DNA from: Sphingobacteriales bacterium
Lineage (GTDB): Bacteria > Bacteroidota > Bacteroidia > Chitinophagales > JADIYW01
DNA: 64,000 bases
Reading direction: 5' to 3'
Assembly (NCBI GenBank): GCA_016719635.1
Contig: JADJYT010000001.1
Span: forward strand, 620,001 to 684,000
The notes below the pieces were generated by a model that was not told the origin of the DNA, made no database searches, and saw only the letters and a program-made list of their open reading frames with translations. Position 1 is the first letter of the stretch. Each line of letters starts with the position of its first letter. A program made the translations under genes and the position numbers. Below are positions 19,132 through 27,715 of the stretch, piece by piece.

Positions 19132-20724
19132 TTAAATATAACAAATCAGTACATTATACTGATAAACATCAAATGAATGTATGAGTTGTTGAATAAATGA
19201 ATTCCCCATTACTGAATAATAATATGAGAAATTCTCAATACGTTCCTGCAGTGAGTTATCCGGAAACAGCTGCAATTTAATCTTCTCTATTTGGTTCAGA
19301 GCCGTTTCATTCTTCTGTTTCAACGATTTCATTAATCGTTTTTCAATAGCCTCTATGCTTTGCAGGGATTTCTGCATTTCCGCGCCTACGGTATTCCCCA
19401 ATGAAGCATCAATATTTTTTGTCAGTTCTTTAAGTTTATCAAACTCAGATGCTATGGCTGCTTTGTATACACCTAGATCAATATCCTTTTCCGTATGTGC
19501 GGCAACATATGCTTTCTTGAGCGTTTCCATTTCTTTAAAAAAATCAGGAAGCTGAAAGTCCAGTTTTTCAATCTTTTTTAGTATGTTTTCATTCACCAGC
19601 AAGGCTGAATTCCTCAACAGCAGCTGAGGATAGTTAATTTTATAATGCTCAAACACCGGCATCAACTGGAGCCAGTAGGCAATTTCGCCCGCCCCGCCAA
19701 TGTAGGCCAAGGAAGGCAATACCATCTGTTGATATAATGGACGAAGGATTACATTTGGTGAGAACCGTTCCGGATAATTTTCCACTTCTTCCAACATCTC
19801 CTCTTTTGTAAATGCGATGGAAGTATTCACCACCTTAAAGATTGCAGATATCCCGTCCCATTCTATGCGCTCTCTGCTGTTCTTACTCAAATAGAACAAA
19901 TTAATTTCTCTCGGCGTAGCCTGTTGTTTATAACCTTTTGCCTCCAGTTTCAGTAACTGCTCTTTAACAAGCCTGTAAGAATTCCTGTTGAATAATTCAT
20001 CTATTATAACTTCTGTGTATTGCTGCTTAAGAACTTTGTCATTACCATCGATTACCATCAAACCATACTCCCCGAATAATGCATTGACAAGAAATCTTGT
20101 TGCCTTTGATAAATCAGCATTTGAATATACCATCCTGAAAAGCCCGATAAGCTCTTCCGTATATTGTGCTGTTCCTAATAACGCTTTAAGTTCTTCTACT
20201 AATGGCAAAATAGTTGCCGTATCATAAACACCGATTGCTCCACCTTGTTTATCCGTCCATTCAATTTTCTTTCCGAATAAATGAACATGGTTTATCTCCT
20301 CAAAATCGTGGTCTTCGCTGCCCATCCAGTATACAGGAACAAAATTATAGTCCGGATATTTTTCCTTGAGTTGTTTGCAGGTAGAAATCGTTTGTGCAAT
20401 TTTGAAAATATAGTACAGCGGTCCGCCAAATATATTGAGTTGATGTGCCGTTACAACACAAAACGTATTTTCGTTTTGCAACGATTCGATATTATCAAGA
20501 AGTAATGGAGAAATTTTGAAACCCTCATACTGGTGTTGAATCGTTTCTTTCAATAAATCCCTGTCAATAGGTTCCCGCTTTTTATCCTCTATAATTTTTT
20601 CAATCACATCAGAAGTTGATGGATAATGATAAAACTCCTGAACCTTATCCTGTTGTGACACATAATCCAAAATAAGGTTGGAAAACAGGTTGGTTTGCTG
20701 AAAAGAAAGATTCGTTACTGTCAT
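19132..20724 (-). CDS. bshC: Bacillithiol biosynthesis cysteine-adding enzyme BshC
   Basis: A 530-residue cytosolic protein that adds cysteine to glucosaminyl-malate in the last step of bacillithiol synthesis. The family N-terminus (FQQTNLFSNLILDYV) and the block VVTAHQLNIFGGPLYYIFKI near residue 95, with VYWMGSEDHDFEEINHV about 45 residues later, are clear. A coiled-coil segment (about 350-480) is normal for BshC. The longest frame runs to 20820 and would overlap the SDR gene; the ATG at 20724 gives the usual length. bshA and bshB are not in the window. Confidence 0.93.
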   Translation of the reverse strand: MTVTNLSFQQTNLFSNLILDYVSQQDKVQEFYHYPSTSDVIEKIIEDKKREPIDRDLLKETIQHQYEGFKISPLLLDNIESLQNENTFCVVTAHQLNIFGGPLYYIFKIAQTISTCKQLKEKYPDYNFVPVYWMGSEDHDFEEINHVHLFGKKIEWTDKQGGAIGVYDTATILPLVEELKALLGTAQYTEELIGLFRMVYSNADLSKATRFLVNALFGEYGLMVIDGNDKVLKQQYTEVIIDELFNRNSYRLVKEQLLKLEAKGYKQQATPREINLFYLSKNSRERIEWDGISAIFKVVNTSIAFTKEEMLEEVENYPERFSPNVILRPLYQQMVLPSLAYIGGAGEIAYWLQLMPVFEHYKINYPQLLLRNSALLVNENILKKIEKLDFQLPDFFKEMETLKKAYVAAHTEKDIDLGVYKAAIASEFDKLKELTKNIDASLGNTVGAEMQKSLQSIEAIEKRLMKSLKQKNETALNQIEKIKLQLFPDNSLQERIENFSYYYSVMGNSFIQQLIHSFDVYQYNVLICYI

Positions 20725-20761
20725 GAAAAATAATCGCTCGAATATACAAATATTCAAACGA

Positions 20762-21517
20762 TTATTGAGCAACCCAGCCGCCGTCAACGGCAAGAGCCTG
20801 CCCGGTGGTAAAGGAAGCACCGTCCGAACACAACCAAACCACCGCTTCTGCTATTTCTTCGGGAGTACCCATTCTGCCTATCGGTTCGCCTGCCACAAAT
20901 TGAGCTTCGGTCTCTTTCTGTCCGCCTGTTATACGGTCTATCATAGGTGTTTTAATCACACCCGGGCAAACGGCGTTCACCCGTATACCTGCCTTTACAT
21001 ATTCCAATGCAGCCGTTTTGGTCAGACCCACCACACCGTGTTTCGTCGCCACATAAGCAGGAAGTCCGGGAAATCCGACCAGTCCTGCCACAGATGCGCA
21101 ATTTACAATCGCACCTTTGCCTGACTGAAGCATGTGCGGTATTTCATGCTTCATACACAACCAAATACCCTTCAGATTAATGCTGATGGTTTTATCCCAG
21201 TTTTCTTCTGTGCAGTCTGTTATGCTTCCCATAGTGCCTTCTATGCCCGCATTATTGAAAGCGTAATCCAGCCTGCCATAAGTGGATATGGTTTTATCAA
21301 CCATTTCTTTTACATCCCCTATTTTTGAGACATCACATTTTACAAACAGGGCATCGGCACCGTCTGCCTTAATCAAATGTATTGTTTCATCATTTTCAAC
21401 ATAATCTCCAATTACCACCTTAGCTCCCCTTCTTGCAAAAGCGATAGCAGTAGCCCTGCCGATTCCAAAACTACCCCCTGTAACGATAGCAACTTTGCCT
21501 TCAAATATTTTTTCCAT
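20762..21517 (-). CDS. SDR family oxidoreductase
   Basis: A 251-residue classical short-chain dehydrogenase/reductase. It has TGGSFGIG at residues 13-20 (nucleotide binding), NNAG at 88-91, and the catalytic Ser142, Tyr155 and Lys159 (YVATK). Asp at about 38 after the second strand suggests NAD(H) preference. The substrate is unknown; glucose 1-dehydrogenase-like annotation is common for this subgroup but is not supported by anything specific here. It begins 11 bp after the ppsA stop, so the two are probably cotranscribed. Confidence 0.9.
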   Translation of the reverse strand: MEKIFEGKVAIVTGGSFGIGRATAIAFARRGAKVVIGDYVENDETIHLIKADGADALFVKCDVSKIGDVKEMVDKTISTYGRLDYAFNNAGIEGTMGSITDCTEENWDKTISINLKGIWLCMKHEIPHMLQSGKGAIVNCASVAGLVGFPGLPAYVATKHGVVGLTKTAALEYVKAGIRVNAVCPGVIKTPMIDRITGGQKETEAQFVAGEPIGRMGTPEEIAEAVVWLCSDGASFTTGQALAVDGGWVAQ

Positions 21518-21528
21518 ATCGTTGAATT

Positions 21529-23952
21529 TTATTGATTTAATTTACATTCCGCATTTACCATATTTTCCATTCCCTTTAATAAGGCATCCGGGTTAAAGGA
21601 AATGCTGTCAATGCCTTGTTCCACCAAAAAAGCAGCAAATGATGGGTCGTCGCTCGGCGCCTGACCACACAAACCTATCTTCACCTTATTTTCTTTGGCT
21701 GCCTTAATGACATTGGCAATCATCGCTTTAACCGCCTGATTGTTTTCATCAAACAAATCACTGATGATGGCAGAGTCTCTGTCCAGCCCTAATGTCAATT
21801 GCGTTAAATCATTGGAACCTATAGAAAATCCGTCAAAAACCTGTGCAAATTCTTTGGCTAAGATGACATTACTAGGTATTTCAGCCATTACATAAATTTC
21901 CAATCCATTATCGCCGCGTTTCAATCCATTGTCTTCCATAAGCTGCACGACTTTCTTCCCTTCCTCCACTGTCCTGCAAAACGGAATCATCAGTTTTACA
22001 TTCGTCAGGCCCATATCTTCTCTCACTCTTTTCATGGCGGCACATTCCAACTCAAAACCCTCTTTATACCGAATGTTGTAATACCTGGATGCACCCCTGA
22101 ATCCTATCATCGGATTTTCTTCCTTGGGTTCAAATTGTAATCCGCCGAGCAGGTTAGCATATTCATTTGTTTTAAAATCGCTCATGCGGACAATGACAGC
22201 TTTCGGATAAAAAGCGGCTGCGATTGTTGCTACAGCCTGTGACAACTTATCGACGAAATACTGTTTTTTATCAGCATACCCATAAGTCAGAGCCTCTATC
22301 TCTGATTTAGCCTTTTTATCTTCCAGTACATCAAATTTCACCAGTGCCATCGGATGCACTCTAATGGAACTGTTGATGATAAATTCGAGACGCATCAATC
22401 CGACACCTTTATTCGGATAAAAAGACAATCGAAAGGCTTTATCAGGGTCGCCTAAAATCAACATGGGTGCAGTCGCCGGCATTTGAATCGTATCGAAATC
22501 AATTTCTTTTTGCGACCATTCCAACTGTCCGTCATACACTTCTCCTGTTTTTCCGGTCGCACAACTCACGGTTACCAGTTGTCCGTCTTTAATAATTTTA
22601 GTTGCATTAACCGTACCTACGACAGCAACCGCTCCCACTTCACGGGCAACGATGGCGGCATGGCTGGTCCGTCCGCCCTTGTTCGTCACGATGGCTGCCG
22701 CCTTTTTGAGAATCGGATCCCAGTCGGGATTGGTGATATCGGTAATCAACACCTCGCCCTGCTGAAGTTTATCTGCATCTTTCGGTGAAAGCAGGATACG
22801 GGCACGCCCGCTTGCAATACCGGAACCTACCGCACTGCCTTTCACCAAAACGGTACCCTTGTCTTTCAACGCATACTCGGTGATATGTCTTTGCTTCTTT
22901 AAGGAATGTACGGTCTCCGGCCTGGCCTGTACGATAAACAACTCGTTGGTTATGCCGTCTTTTGCCCATTCTATATCCATCGGGCATTTATAATGCTGTT
23001 CAATAAGGACAGCCCAACGAGCGATGGTTTGTATTTCATCATCATTCAATACCCATTGTTTTCTTTTTTCCGAAGGCGTTTCGATATTAATGATGGTTGG
23101 GCCGACGCCTTTGGAATCTGAATATACCATCGTATTCGCTTTAGCACCCATTTTTTTGGAAAGAATGGCCATTTTCCCGGATGCCAATGTGGGTTTAAAC
23201 ACATAAAACTCATCGGGATTCACAGCTCCCTGAACGATATTTTCTCCCAGGCCCCAGCAGCCGGTAATCGAAATGACCTGTTCAAAACCGGATTCCGGAT
23301 CAATCGTAAAACAAACCCCGGCAGAAAATAAATCGGAACGAACCATTACCTGCACGCCAACGGACAAATAGACCTTCATGTGTTCAAATCCGTTATCGTG
23401 ACGGTATTTGATGGCGCGGCTGTTGAAAAGAGAAGCAAAACATTGCTGTACGGCAAGGACGACATCCTCCTCTCCTTTTCTGTTTAAAAAGGAATCGTGC
23501 TGACCGGCAAAACTGGCATTGGGCAAATCTTCTGCAGTGGCGCTGCTGCGCACGGCAACATCCAGTTCACGACCGTGCTTTTCACATAAGCCGCGGTAAA
23601 AGGCAATAATATCCGAACGCAATACATCCGGCATTTTTGCCTCTGATACAAGCTGCTTACATTTTGTGCCAATTTCATTCAGATTGGAAAATGAAACCGT
23701 ATCCAGATTTTGGAGTAAATCATGAAGTGCTTTTTCCAACTGATTTTCTTTTAGGAAAAAACGGAATGCATCTGCCGTTGTGGCGAATCCATCCGGGATA
23801 CGGATACCCCTATCGCCCAACGTACTGAGCATTTCTCCCAGGGAGGCATTCTTACCACCAACAATTGCAATATCTTTATTATGAATTTCAGAAAAGGGAA
23901 GAATAAATGGAGCGTACACGTTGGGTAACTTTAGTTTTACTAATTTACGCAA
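21529..23952 (-). CDS. ppsA: Phosphoenolpyruvate synthase
   Basis: An 807-residue cytosolic enzyme that makes PEP from pyruvate and ATP at the entry to gluconeogenesis. The N-terminal ATP-grasp domain begins GGKNASLGEM. The swivelling phosphohistidine domain has GGRTSHAAIVAREVG near residue 430. The C-terminal TIM-barrel domain carries the catalytic Cys in IGLCGQAPSDDP near 765. The frame start at 23952 is a TTG; a GTG at 23922 would remove ten residues and fits family N-termini better. The SDR gene follows immediately. Confidence 0.93.
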   Translation of the reverse strand: MRKLVKLKLPNVYAPFILPFSEIHNKDIAIVGGKNASLGEMLSTLGDRGIRIPDGFATTADAFRFFLKENQLEKALHDLLQNLDTVSFSNLNEIGTKCKQLVSEAKMPDVLRSDIIAFYRGLCEKHGRELDVAVRSSATAEDLPNASFAGQHDSFLNRKGEEDVVLAVQQCFASLFNSRAIKYRHDNGFEHMKVYLSVGVQVMVRSDLFSAGVCFTIDPESGFEQVISITGCWGLGENIVQGAVNPDEFYVFKPTLASGKMAILSKKMGAKANTMVYSDSKGVGPTIINIETPSEKRKQWVLNDDEIQTIARWAVLIEQHYKCPMDIEWAKDGITNELFIVQARPETVHSLKKQRHITEYALKDKGTVLVKGSAVGSGIASGRARILLSPKDADKLQQGEVLITDITNPDWDPILKKAAAIVTNKGGRTSHAAIVAREVGAVAVVGTVNATKIIKDGQLVTVSCATGKTGEVYDGQLEWSQKEIDFDTIQMPATAPMLILGDPDKAFRLSFYPNKGVGLMRLEFIINSSIRVHPMALVKFDVLEDKKAKSEIEALTYGYADKKQYFVDKLSQAVATIAAAFYPKAVIVRMSDFKTNEYANLLGGLQFEPKEENPMIGFRGASRYYNIRYKEGFELECAAMKRVREDMGLTNVKLMIPFCRTVEEGKKVVQLMEDNGLKRGDNGLEIYVMAEIPSNVILAKEFAQVFDGFSIGSNDLTQLTLGLDRDSAIISDLFDENNQAVKAMIANVIKAAKENKVKIGLCGQAPSDDPSFAAFLVEQGIDSISFNPDALLKGMENMVNAECKLNQ

Positions 23953-24003
23953 TTCTGTCCGTTATGGTATGAAGCGGATATTAATTATCAGGATTATACA
24001 CTT

Positions 24004-25314
24004 CTATATAACTTCACCATATAAATCAAAATCAGTGACGTCGTAGATTTTCACCTTACAAAAGTCCCCAACGCGGCAATAATTCTTCTTCGCATCTACC
24101 AATACTTCGTTATCCACTTCCGGCGAGTCAAATTCGGTTCTTCCTACAAAATAGCCCCCTTCCTTTCTGTCAATTAAGACCTTAAAAACCTGACCGGCTT
24201 TAGCCTCATTTTTTTGAAAGGAAATCTCCTGCTGGATTTGCATCAGCCTTCCGGCACGTTCTTCCTTTATCTCCTGCGGGACATCGTCTTCCAAATTGTA
24301 GGCAGCTGTATCATCTTCATGTGAATACTGGAATACACCCAAACGTTCAAACTGCATTTCCTGAACGAAATCACACAAATCCTGAAATTCTTTCTCTGTC
24401 TCGCCTGGAAATCCAACCAGCATGGTGGTGCGGATGGCAATGCCCGGAATTTTTGCACGAATCTGCCGTATCAGTTCCCTGGTTTCTTTCTGTGTAATCT
24501 GTCGTTGCATGCGTTTCAGTACATATTTATTTGCATGCTGCAGCGGAATATCCAGGTATTTGCAGACCTTGTCACAATCTCGGATAGCATCCAGGACATC
24601 CAACGGGAATTTACTCGGATATGCATAGTGCAGACGAATCCACTCGATACCTTCCACCTCATTGAGTTGATACAGCAATTTCGCCAATGCACGTTCTTTA
24701 TAAATATCCAGCCCGTAATAGGTCAGCTCCTGAGCAATCAGCATGATTTCCTTAACGCCTTGTCTGGCGAGATTCTTCGCTTCCGCCACTACATCATCTA
24801 TCGTTTTGGAAATATGTTTGCCACGCATCAAAGGGATGGCGCAGAACGTGCAGGTCCTGTTGCAACCTTCGGATATTTTCAGATAAGCATAATGCTGTGG
24901 TGTTGTCAGGAATCGTTCACCAATCAGTTCATGCTTATAATCGGCATTTAATTTTTCCAGCAACTGAGGCAATTCCAGTGTGCCGAAATAGGCATCCACC
25001 TGCGGAATCTCCACCTCCAAGTCATCTCTATAACGCTGTGACAAACAACCCGTCACATATAATTTATCAATTTTGCCCTTTTCTTTTTGTTTGGCATAAG
25101 ACAAAATCGTATTGATGGACTCTTCCTTGGCTCTGTCGATAAATCCGCAGGTATTTACTATGATGATGTTGGCATCCTTCTTTTCAGACTGATGCTCCAC
25201 TTCAAAATCATTGTGTTTGAGCTGAGCCACCAATACTTCCGAATCGACCAGGTTTTTGGAGCAGCCCAGTGTAATGACGTTGTATTTATCTTTTGTATGG
25301 GATTTTGTCTTCAT
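24004..25314 (-). CDS. rimO: Ribosomal protein S12 methylthiotransferase RimO
   Basis: A 436-residue radical-SAM methylthiotransferase that modifies an Asp of ribosomal protein uS12. The N-terminal UPF0004 domain has VITLGCSKNLVDSE and two more cysteines (NTCGF, VTGCLSQ). The radical-SAM loop is CNRTCTFCAIP. A C-terminal TRAM domain (about 370-436) follows. The start is the ATG at 25314: the GTG three codons upstream lies in a TACCTTTG promoter element. The N-terminal LGCSKN and the final length match RimO and not MiaB. Confidence 0.95.
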   Translation of the reverse strand: MKTKSHTKDKYNVITLGCSKNLVDSEVLVAQLKHNDFEVEHQSEKKDANIIIVNTCGFIDRAKEESINTILSYAKQKEKGKIDKLYVTGCLSQRYRDDLEVEIPQVDAYFGTLELPQLLEKLNADYKHELIGERFLTTPQHYAYLKISEGCNRTCTFCAIPLMRGKHISKTIDDVVAEAKNLARQGVKEIMLIAQELTYYGLDIYKERALAKLLYQLNEVEGIEWIRLHYAYPSKFPLDVLDAIRDCDKVCKYLDIPLQHANKYVLKRMQRQITQKETRELIRQIRAKIPGIAIRTTMLVGFPGETEKEFQDLCDFVQEMQFERLGVFQYSHEDDTAAYNLEDDVPQEIKEERAGRLMQIQQEISFQKNEAKAGQVFKVLIDRKEGGYFVGRTEFDSPEVDNEVLVDAKKNYCRVGDFCKVKIYDVTDFDLYGEVI

Positions 25315-25322
25315 GAACGGCA

Positions 25323-25330
25323 CAAAGGTA
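25323..25330 (-). promoter_or_regulatory. TAnnTTTG -7 element of rimO
   Basis: Reads TACCTTTG on the minus strand and ends 8 nt before the ATG at 25314. It covers the alternative GTG codon at 25323. Confidence 0.5.
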
Positions 25331-25381
25331 ACTAGAATAAAGTAAACTGTTCGTCATCTGTACATTAATACACTTTAAATC

Positions 25382-25632
25382 CTATTCGGTAAAGGCATAT
25401 GGCAGTTATCTCGTTCCTCCATAACCTGAGGTGCCAATTTGACACCACAAGTTATCAAACTATTCCTTTGTAAATTGAAACATAAAATCATTAAGAAAGC
25501 TGTCAATATTTCTGGTAACTGCCCTTTTTAAATTTTTAGTTTCAGTTTCGTATAGTGCAGCCAAATCATAATCCAACATAACTTTTACTCCCTAATGGTG
25601 TGGATTCTGCTATTAATGAGTTCTGATTCCAT
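25382..25632 (-). pseudogene. Decayed ORF6N-domain gene (phage antirepressor-like)
   Basis: Between rimO and ftsY the minus strand encodes a recognisable but broken ORF6N domain, a DNA-binding module of phage and mobile-element antirepressors. From the ATG at 25632 it reads MESELINSRIHTIR. A one-base loss near 25588-25600 then shifts the frame, and it resumes as VMLDYDLAALYETETKNLKR, then NDFMFQFTKE. In-frame stops follow after FTKE, after GYGGTR and after LPYAFTE. The peptide between the stops still follows the family order (FDNL.CQIGTS, LPYAFTE). Everything beyond that is lost. This is the only content I see in the roughly 390-bp gap. Confidence 0.8.
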
Positions 25633-25718
25633 TTGTATCATTCACTATTGAGATACAATAGAGCTACAAATTCCATAATTTTTTTTAAGAAACTGAGTTG
25701 CAATTTTTCACTACAAAT

Positions 25719-26696
25719 TTACTCAAACAAGGTCTCAATAAATGCCTGACGGTTGAACACCTGGAGTTGTTCCATTTTCTCGCCTAAGCCAATATATTTG
25801 ATGGGGATCTTAAATTCATCGGCAATACTTAATACAACTCCGCCTTTAGCAGTGCCGTCTAATTTTGTTAGAGCCAAAGCCGTGACCTGAGTGGCGGCAG
25901 AAAAATGCTTTGCCTGTTCAATGGCGTTTTGACCTGTGGAAGCATCTAATACCAATAAAACCTCATGCGGAGCATCCGGTATGACCTTTGACATTACCTT
26001 TTTAATCTTGGATAATTCGTCCATCAGTCCCTGCTTATTATGCAAACGACCCGCCGTATCCAGTATGATTACATCCACTCCCTTCGCTACGCCGGATTGC
26101 ACGGTATCAAAAGCCACGGCAGCCGGGTCGCTTCCCATACTTTGTTTTACAATCTGAACACCTACCCGCTCGCTCCAGATGACAAGTTGATCCACGGCAG
26201 CTGCTCTAAAGGTATCTCCTGCGCCCAGCAAAACCTCCTTGCCTGCCTTTTTCAACTGATAGGATAATTTTCCGATGGTGGTGGTTTTACCTACTCCGTT
26301 AACACCAACAACCATAATTACGTATGGTTTTTTATCCGTCGCAGGGATAAAGTCCATTAAGTCCTTTGTATTGTTTTCTGCAAGGATATTGCCTATCTCG
26401 TCTTTCAGGATTTGATTTAATTCATTCGTGTTCAAATATTTATCCTTGGACACGCGCGCTTCCAGACGATCGATGATTTTTATGGTGGTCGGTAAACCGA
26501 CATCCGATGAAATCAGAATTTCCTCCAGTTCATCCAGGAAGGCTTCATCTACCGTCGATTTACCGGCAACAGCTTTGGTAATTTTGGAAAAAAATCCCTG
26601 TTTGGTTTTCTCCAAACCTTCATTCAGCTGCTTTTCTTCCGCCTGTAATTCCTCTTCCGGTTTAGAGTTGCCAAAAATTTTATCAAAAATACCCAC
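25719..26696 (-). CDS. ftsY: Signal recognition particle receptor FtsY
   Basis: A 325-residue SRP GTPase that docks ribosome-SRP complexes at the inner membrane. A short charged N-terminal region (about 1-25) precedes the helical N domain and the NG GTPase domain. It has GVNGVGKTTTIGKL (P-loop, near residue 134), DTFRAAAVDQL, LDTAGRLHNK, and TKLDGTAKGG near 281. The short acidic A-domain is normal for this phylum. The start is a GTG at 26696. It lies downstream of the ribosomal-protein operon but past an intrinsic terminator. Confidence 0.95.
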   Translation of the reverse strand: MGIFDKIFGNSKPEEELQAEEKQLNEGLEKTKQGFFSKITKAVAGKSTVDEAFLDELEEILISSDVGLPTTIKIIDRLEARVSKDKYLNTNELNQILKDEIGNILAENNTKDLMDFIPATDKKPYVIMVVGVNGVGKTTTIGKLSYQLKKAGKEVLLGAGDTFRAAAVDQLVIWSERVGVQIVKQSMGSDPAAVAFDTVQSGVAKGVDVIILDTAGRLHNKQGLMDELSKIKKVMSKVIPDAPHEVLLVLDASTGQNAIEQAKHFSAATQVTALALTKLDGTAKGGVVLSIADEFKIPIKYIGLGEKMEQLQVFNRQAFIETLFE

Positions 26697-26762
26697 GGTA
26701 ATAGATTATTGTGATTGTTAAGTGTTATCCCTTCATTTTATAACAAGCAGACAAATATAAAC

Positions 26763-26790
26763 AAAAAAGCCTCTCATTCAGGAGAAGCTT
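26763..26790 (-). terminator. Intrinsic terminator of the rpmB-rpmG-DUF4295 operon
   Basis: On the minus strand a 9-bp stem (26782-26790 with 26767-26775, one G-T wobble) around a 6-base loop runs directly into six Ts (complement of 26763-26768). It lies about 25 bases past the DUF4295 stop. Confidence 0.85.
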
Positions 26791-26812
26791 TGTAAATCGG
26801 CTTATAATCAGA

Positions 26813-26983
26813 TTATAAATCTTTTAAAGTTTGCTGCAGTAAATCTTTGTGAACCACTTTCTCTCTGAAAGTATAAGCACCTGATTTTGTTGACTTAACG
26901 GCTTTAATGATTTTCACCATATTCTTGGATTCACCCACATTTTTACCTCTGTCAACTTTCGCGTTTTTGGATACTTTTGCCAT
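26813..26983 (-). CDS. DUF4295 family small basic protein, probable ribosome component
   Basis: A 56-residue Lys-rich protein beginning MAKVSKNAKVDRGKNVG and ending in DLLQQTLKDL. The family is confined to Bacteroidota and is almost always encoded right after rpmG. It starts 6 bp after the rpmG stop here. Its size, charge and operon position indicate a ribosomal protein; I recall that a Bacteroidota ribosome structure contains an extra large-subunit protein of this type, but I am not certain of the match. A terminator follows. Confidence 0.85.
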   Translation of the reverse strand: MAKVSKNAKVDRGKNVGESKNMVKIIKAVKSTKSGAYTFREKVVHKDLLQQTLKDL

Positions 26984-26989
26984 GACTTA

Positions 26990-27175
26990 TTATTTTATTT
27001 CTTTATGAACAGTTACTTTTTTCATAATCGGATTGAATTTCTTCAACTCGATTCTTTCCGGTGTATTCTTTCTGTTTTTGGTCGTGATATAACGGGAAAT
27101 TCCGCCTAACCCGGAAGTCTTATGTTCAGTACATTCTAATATGACCTGAATTCTATTGCCTTTCTTCTTTGCCAT
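26990..27175 (-). CDS. rpmG: 50S ribosomal protein L33 (bL33)
   Basis: A 61-residue basic protein with the L33 pattern: NRIQVILECTEHK near the N-terminus, RYITTKNRKNTPERIELKKF in the middle and a C-terminal basic HKEIK. A single Cys remains, so this looks like a form that does not bind zinc. It lies 11 bp after rpmB and 6 bp before the DUF4295 gene, the usual order in this phylum. Confidence 0.96.
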   Translation of the reverse strand: MAKKKGNRIQVILECTEHKTSGLGGISRYITTKNRKNTPERIELKKFNPIMKKVTVHKEIK

Positions 27176-27186
27176 TGTTTAATAAT

Positions 27187-27432
27187 TTAGAATCCTAATT
27201 GAATTTCGCCTTTTTTCTCTAATTCTTTCAGGTATGAATAAATGCCTTTCTTGTTGATGGTGCGAATCGCGGAAGTTGACACTTTCAACTCTATCCATCT
27301 GTCTACTTCAGGGATAAAAAAAGTCTTTTTCTGTAAATTAGGATAAAATTTTCTCTTCGTCTTGATGTTAGAGTGAGAAACACTGTTACCTGTCATTGGA
27401 CCTTTACCTGATAAATCACAAAACCTTGCCAT
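27187..27432 (-). CDS. rpmB: 50S ribosomal protein L28 (bL28)
   Basis: An 81-residue ribosomal protein starting MARFCDLSGKGPMTGNSVSH, with SNIKTKRKFYPNLQKKTF and SAIRTINKKG in family order. The open frame extends upstream to 27483, but homology with L28 places the start at the ATG at 27432. It heads the operon rpmB-rpmG-DUF4295. A GATATTTG sequence about 30 bases upstream is one base off the -7 consensus. Confidence 0.96.
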   Translation of the reverse strand: MARFCDLSGKGPMTGNSVSHSNIKTKRKFYPNLQKKTFFIPEVDRWIELKVSTSAIRTINKKGIYSYLKELEKKGEIQLGF

Positions 27433-27520
27433 ATTTTTATATTTAAAGAGGTGCAAATATCGGAAATAAATCCGATAAATCAAAACACCTTGTTCACAAA
27501 TGTTTATTCTTCAAGAAATG

Positions 27521-27594
27521 TGAACCTGAAGGGAGTCGAACCCCTAACCTTCTCATCCGTAGTGAGATGCTCTATCCAGTTAAGCTACAGGTCC
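27521..27594 (-). tRNA. tRNA-Arg (anticodon ACG)
   Basis: The minus strand folds into a complete 74-nt cloverleaf. The acceptor stem is GGACCTG with CAGGTTC (one G-U), the anticodon stem TCTCA/TGAGA encloses loop CTACGGA, and the T-arm stem AGGGG/CCCTT encloses TTCGACT. The anticodon ACG reads CGN arginine codons once A34 becomes inosine, which requires a TadA deaminase encoded elsewhere. The 3' CCA is not encoded. Confidence 0.95.
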
Positions 27595-27609
27595 AATAAA
27601 TTTGGAGTG

Positions 27610-27617
27610 CAAAGATA
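27610..27617 (-). promoter_or_regulatory. TAnnTTTG -7 element of tRNA-Arg
   Basis: Reads TATCTTTG on the minus strand, 15 nt before the mature tRNA 5' end. It is an exact consensus match at a spacing suited to a short 5' leader removed by RNase P. Confidence 0.6.
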
Positions 27618-27715
27618 ATACTAAATCTGAAGATTAAAAAAGGCTGGAATTTGAAAATGATGTTATGATAATGTATGTTTTTATTAAAGCCATACATATC
27701 TGGAAATCATTCTAA

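Noticed and set aside
20725..20820. N-terminal extension of BshC to 20820
   Set aside because: It would overlap the upstream SDR gene. The family N-terminus FQQTNLFSN sits just after the ATG at 20724.
27433..27483. N-terminal extension of rpmB to 27483
   Set aside because: L28 begins MARFCDLSGKGP, and the upstream 17 codons are AT-rich non-homologous sequence.
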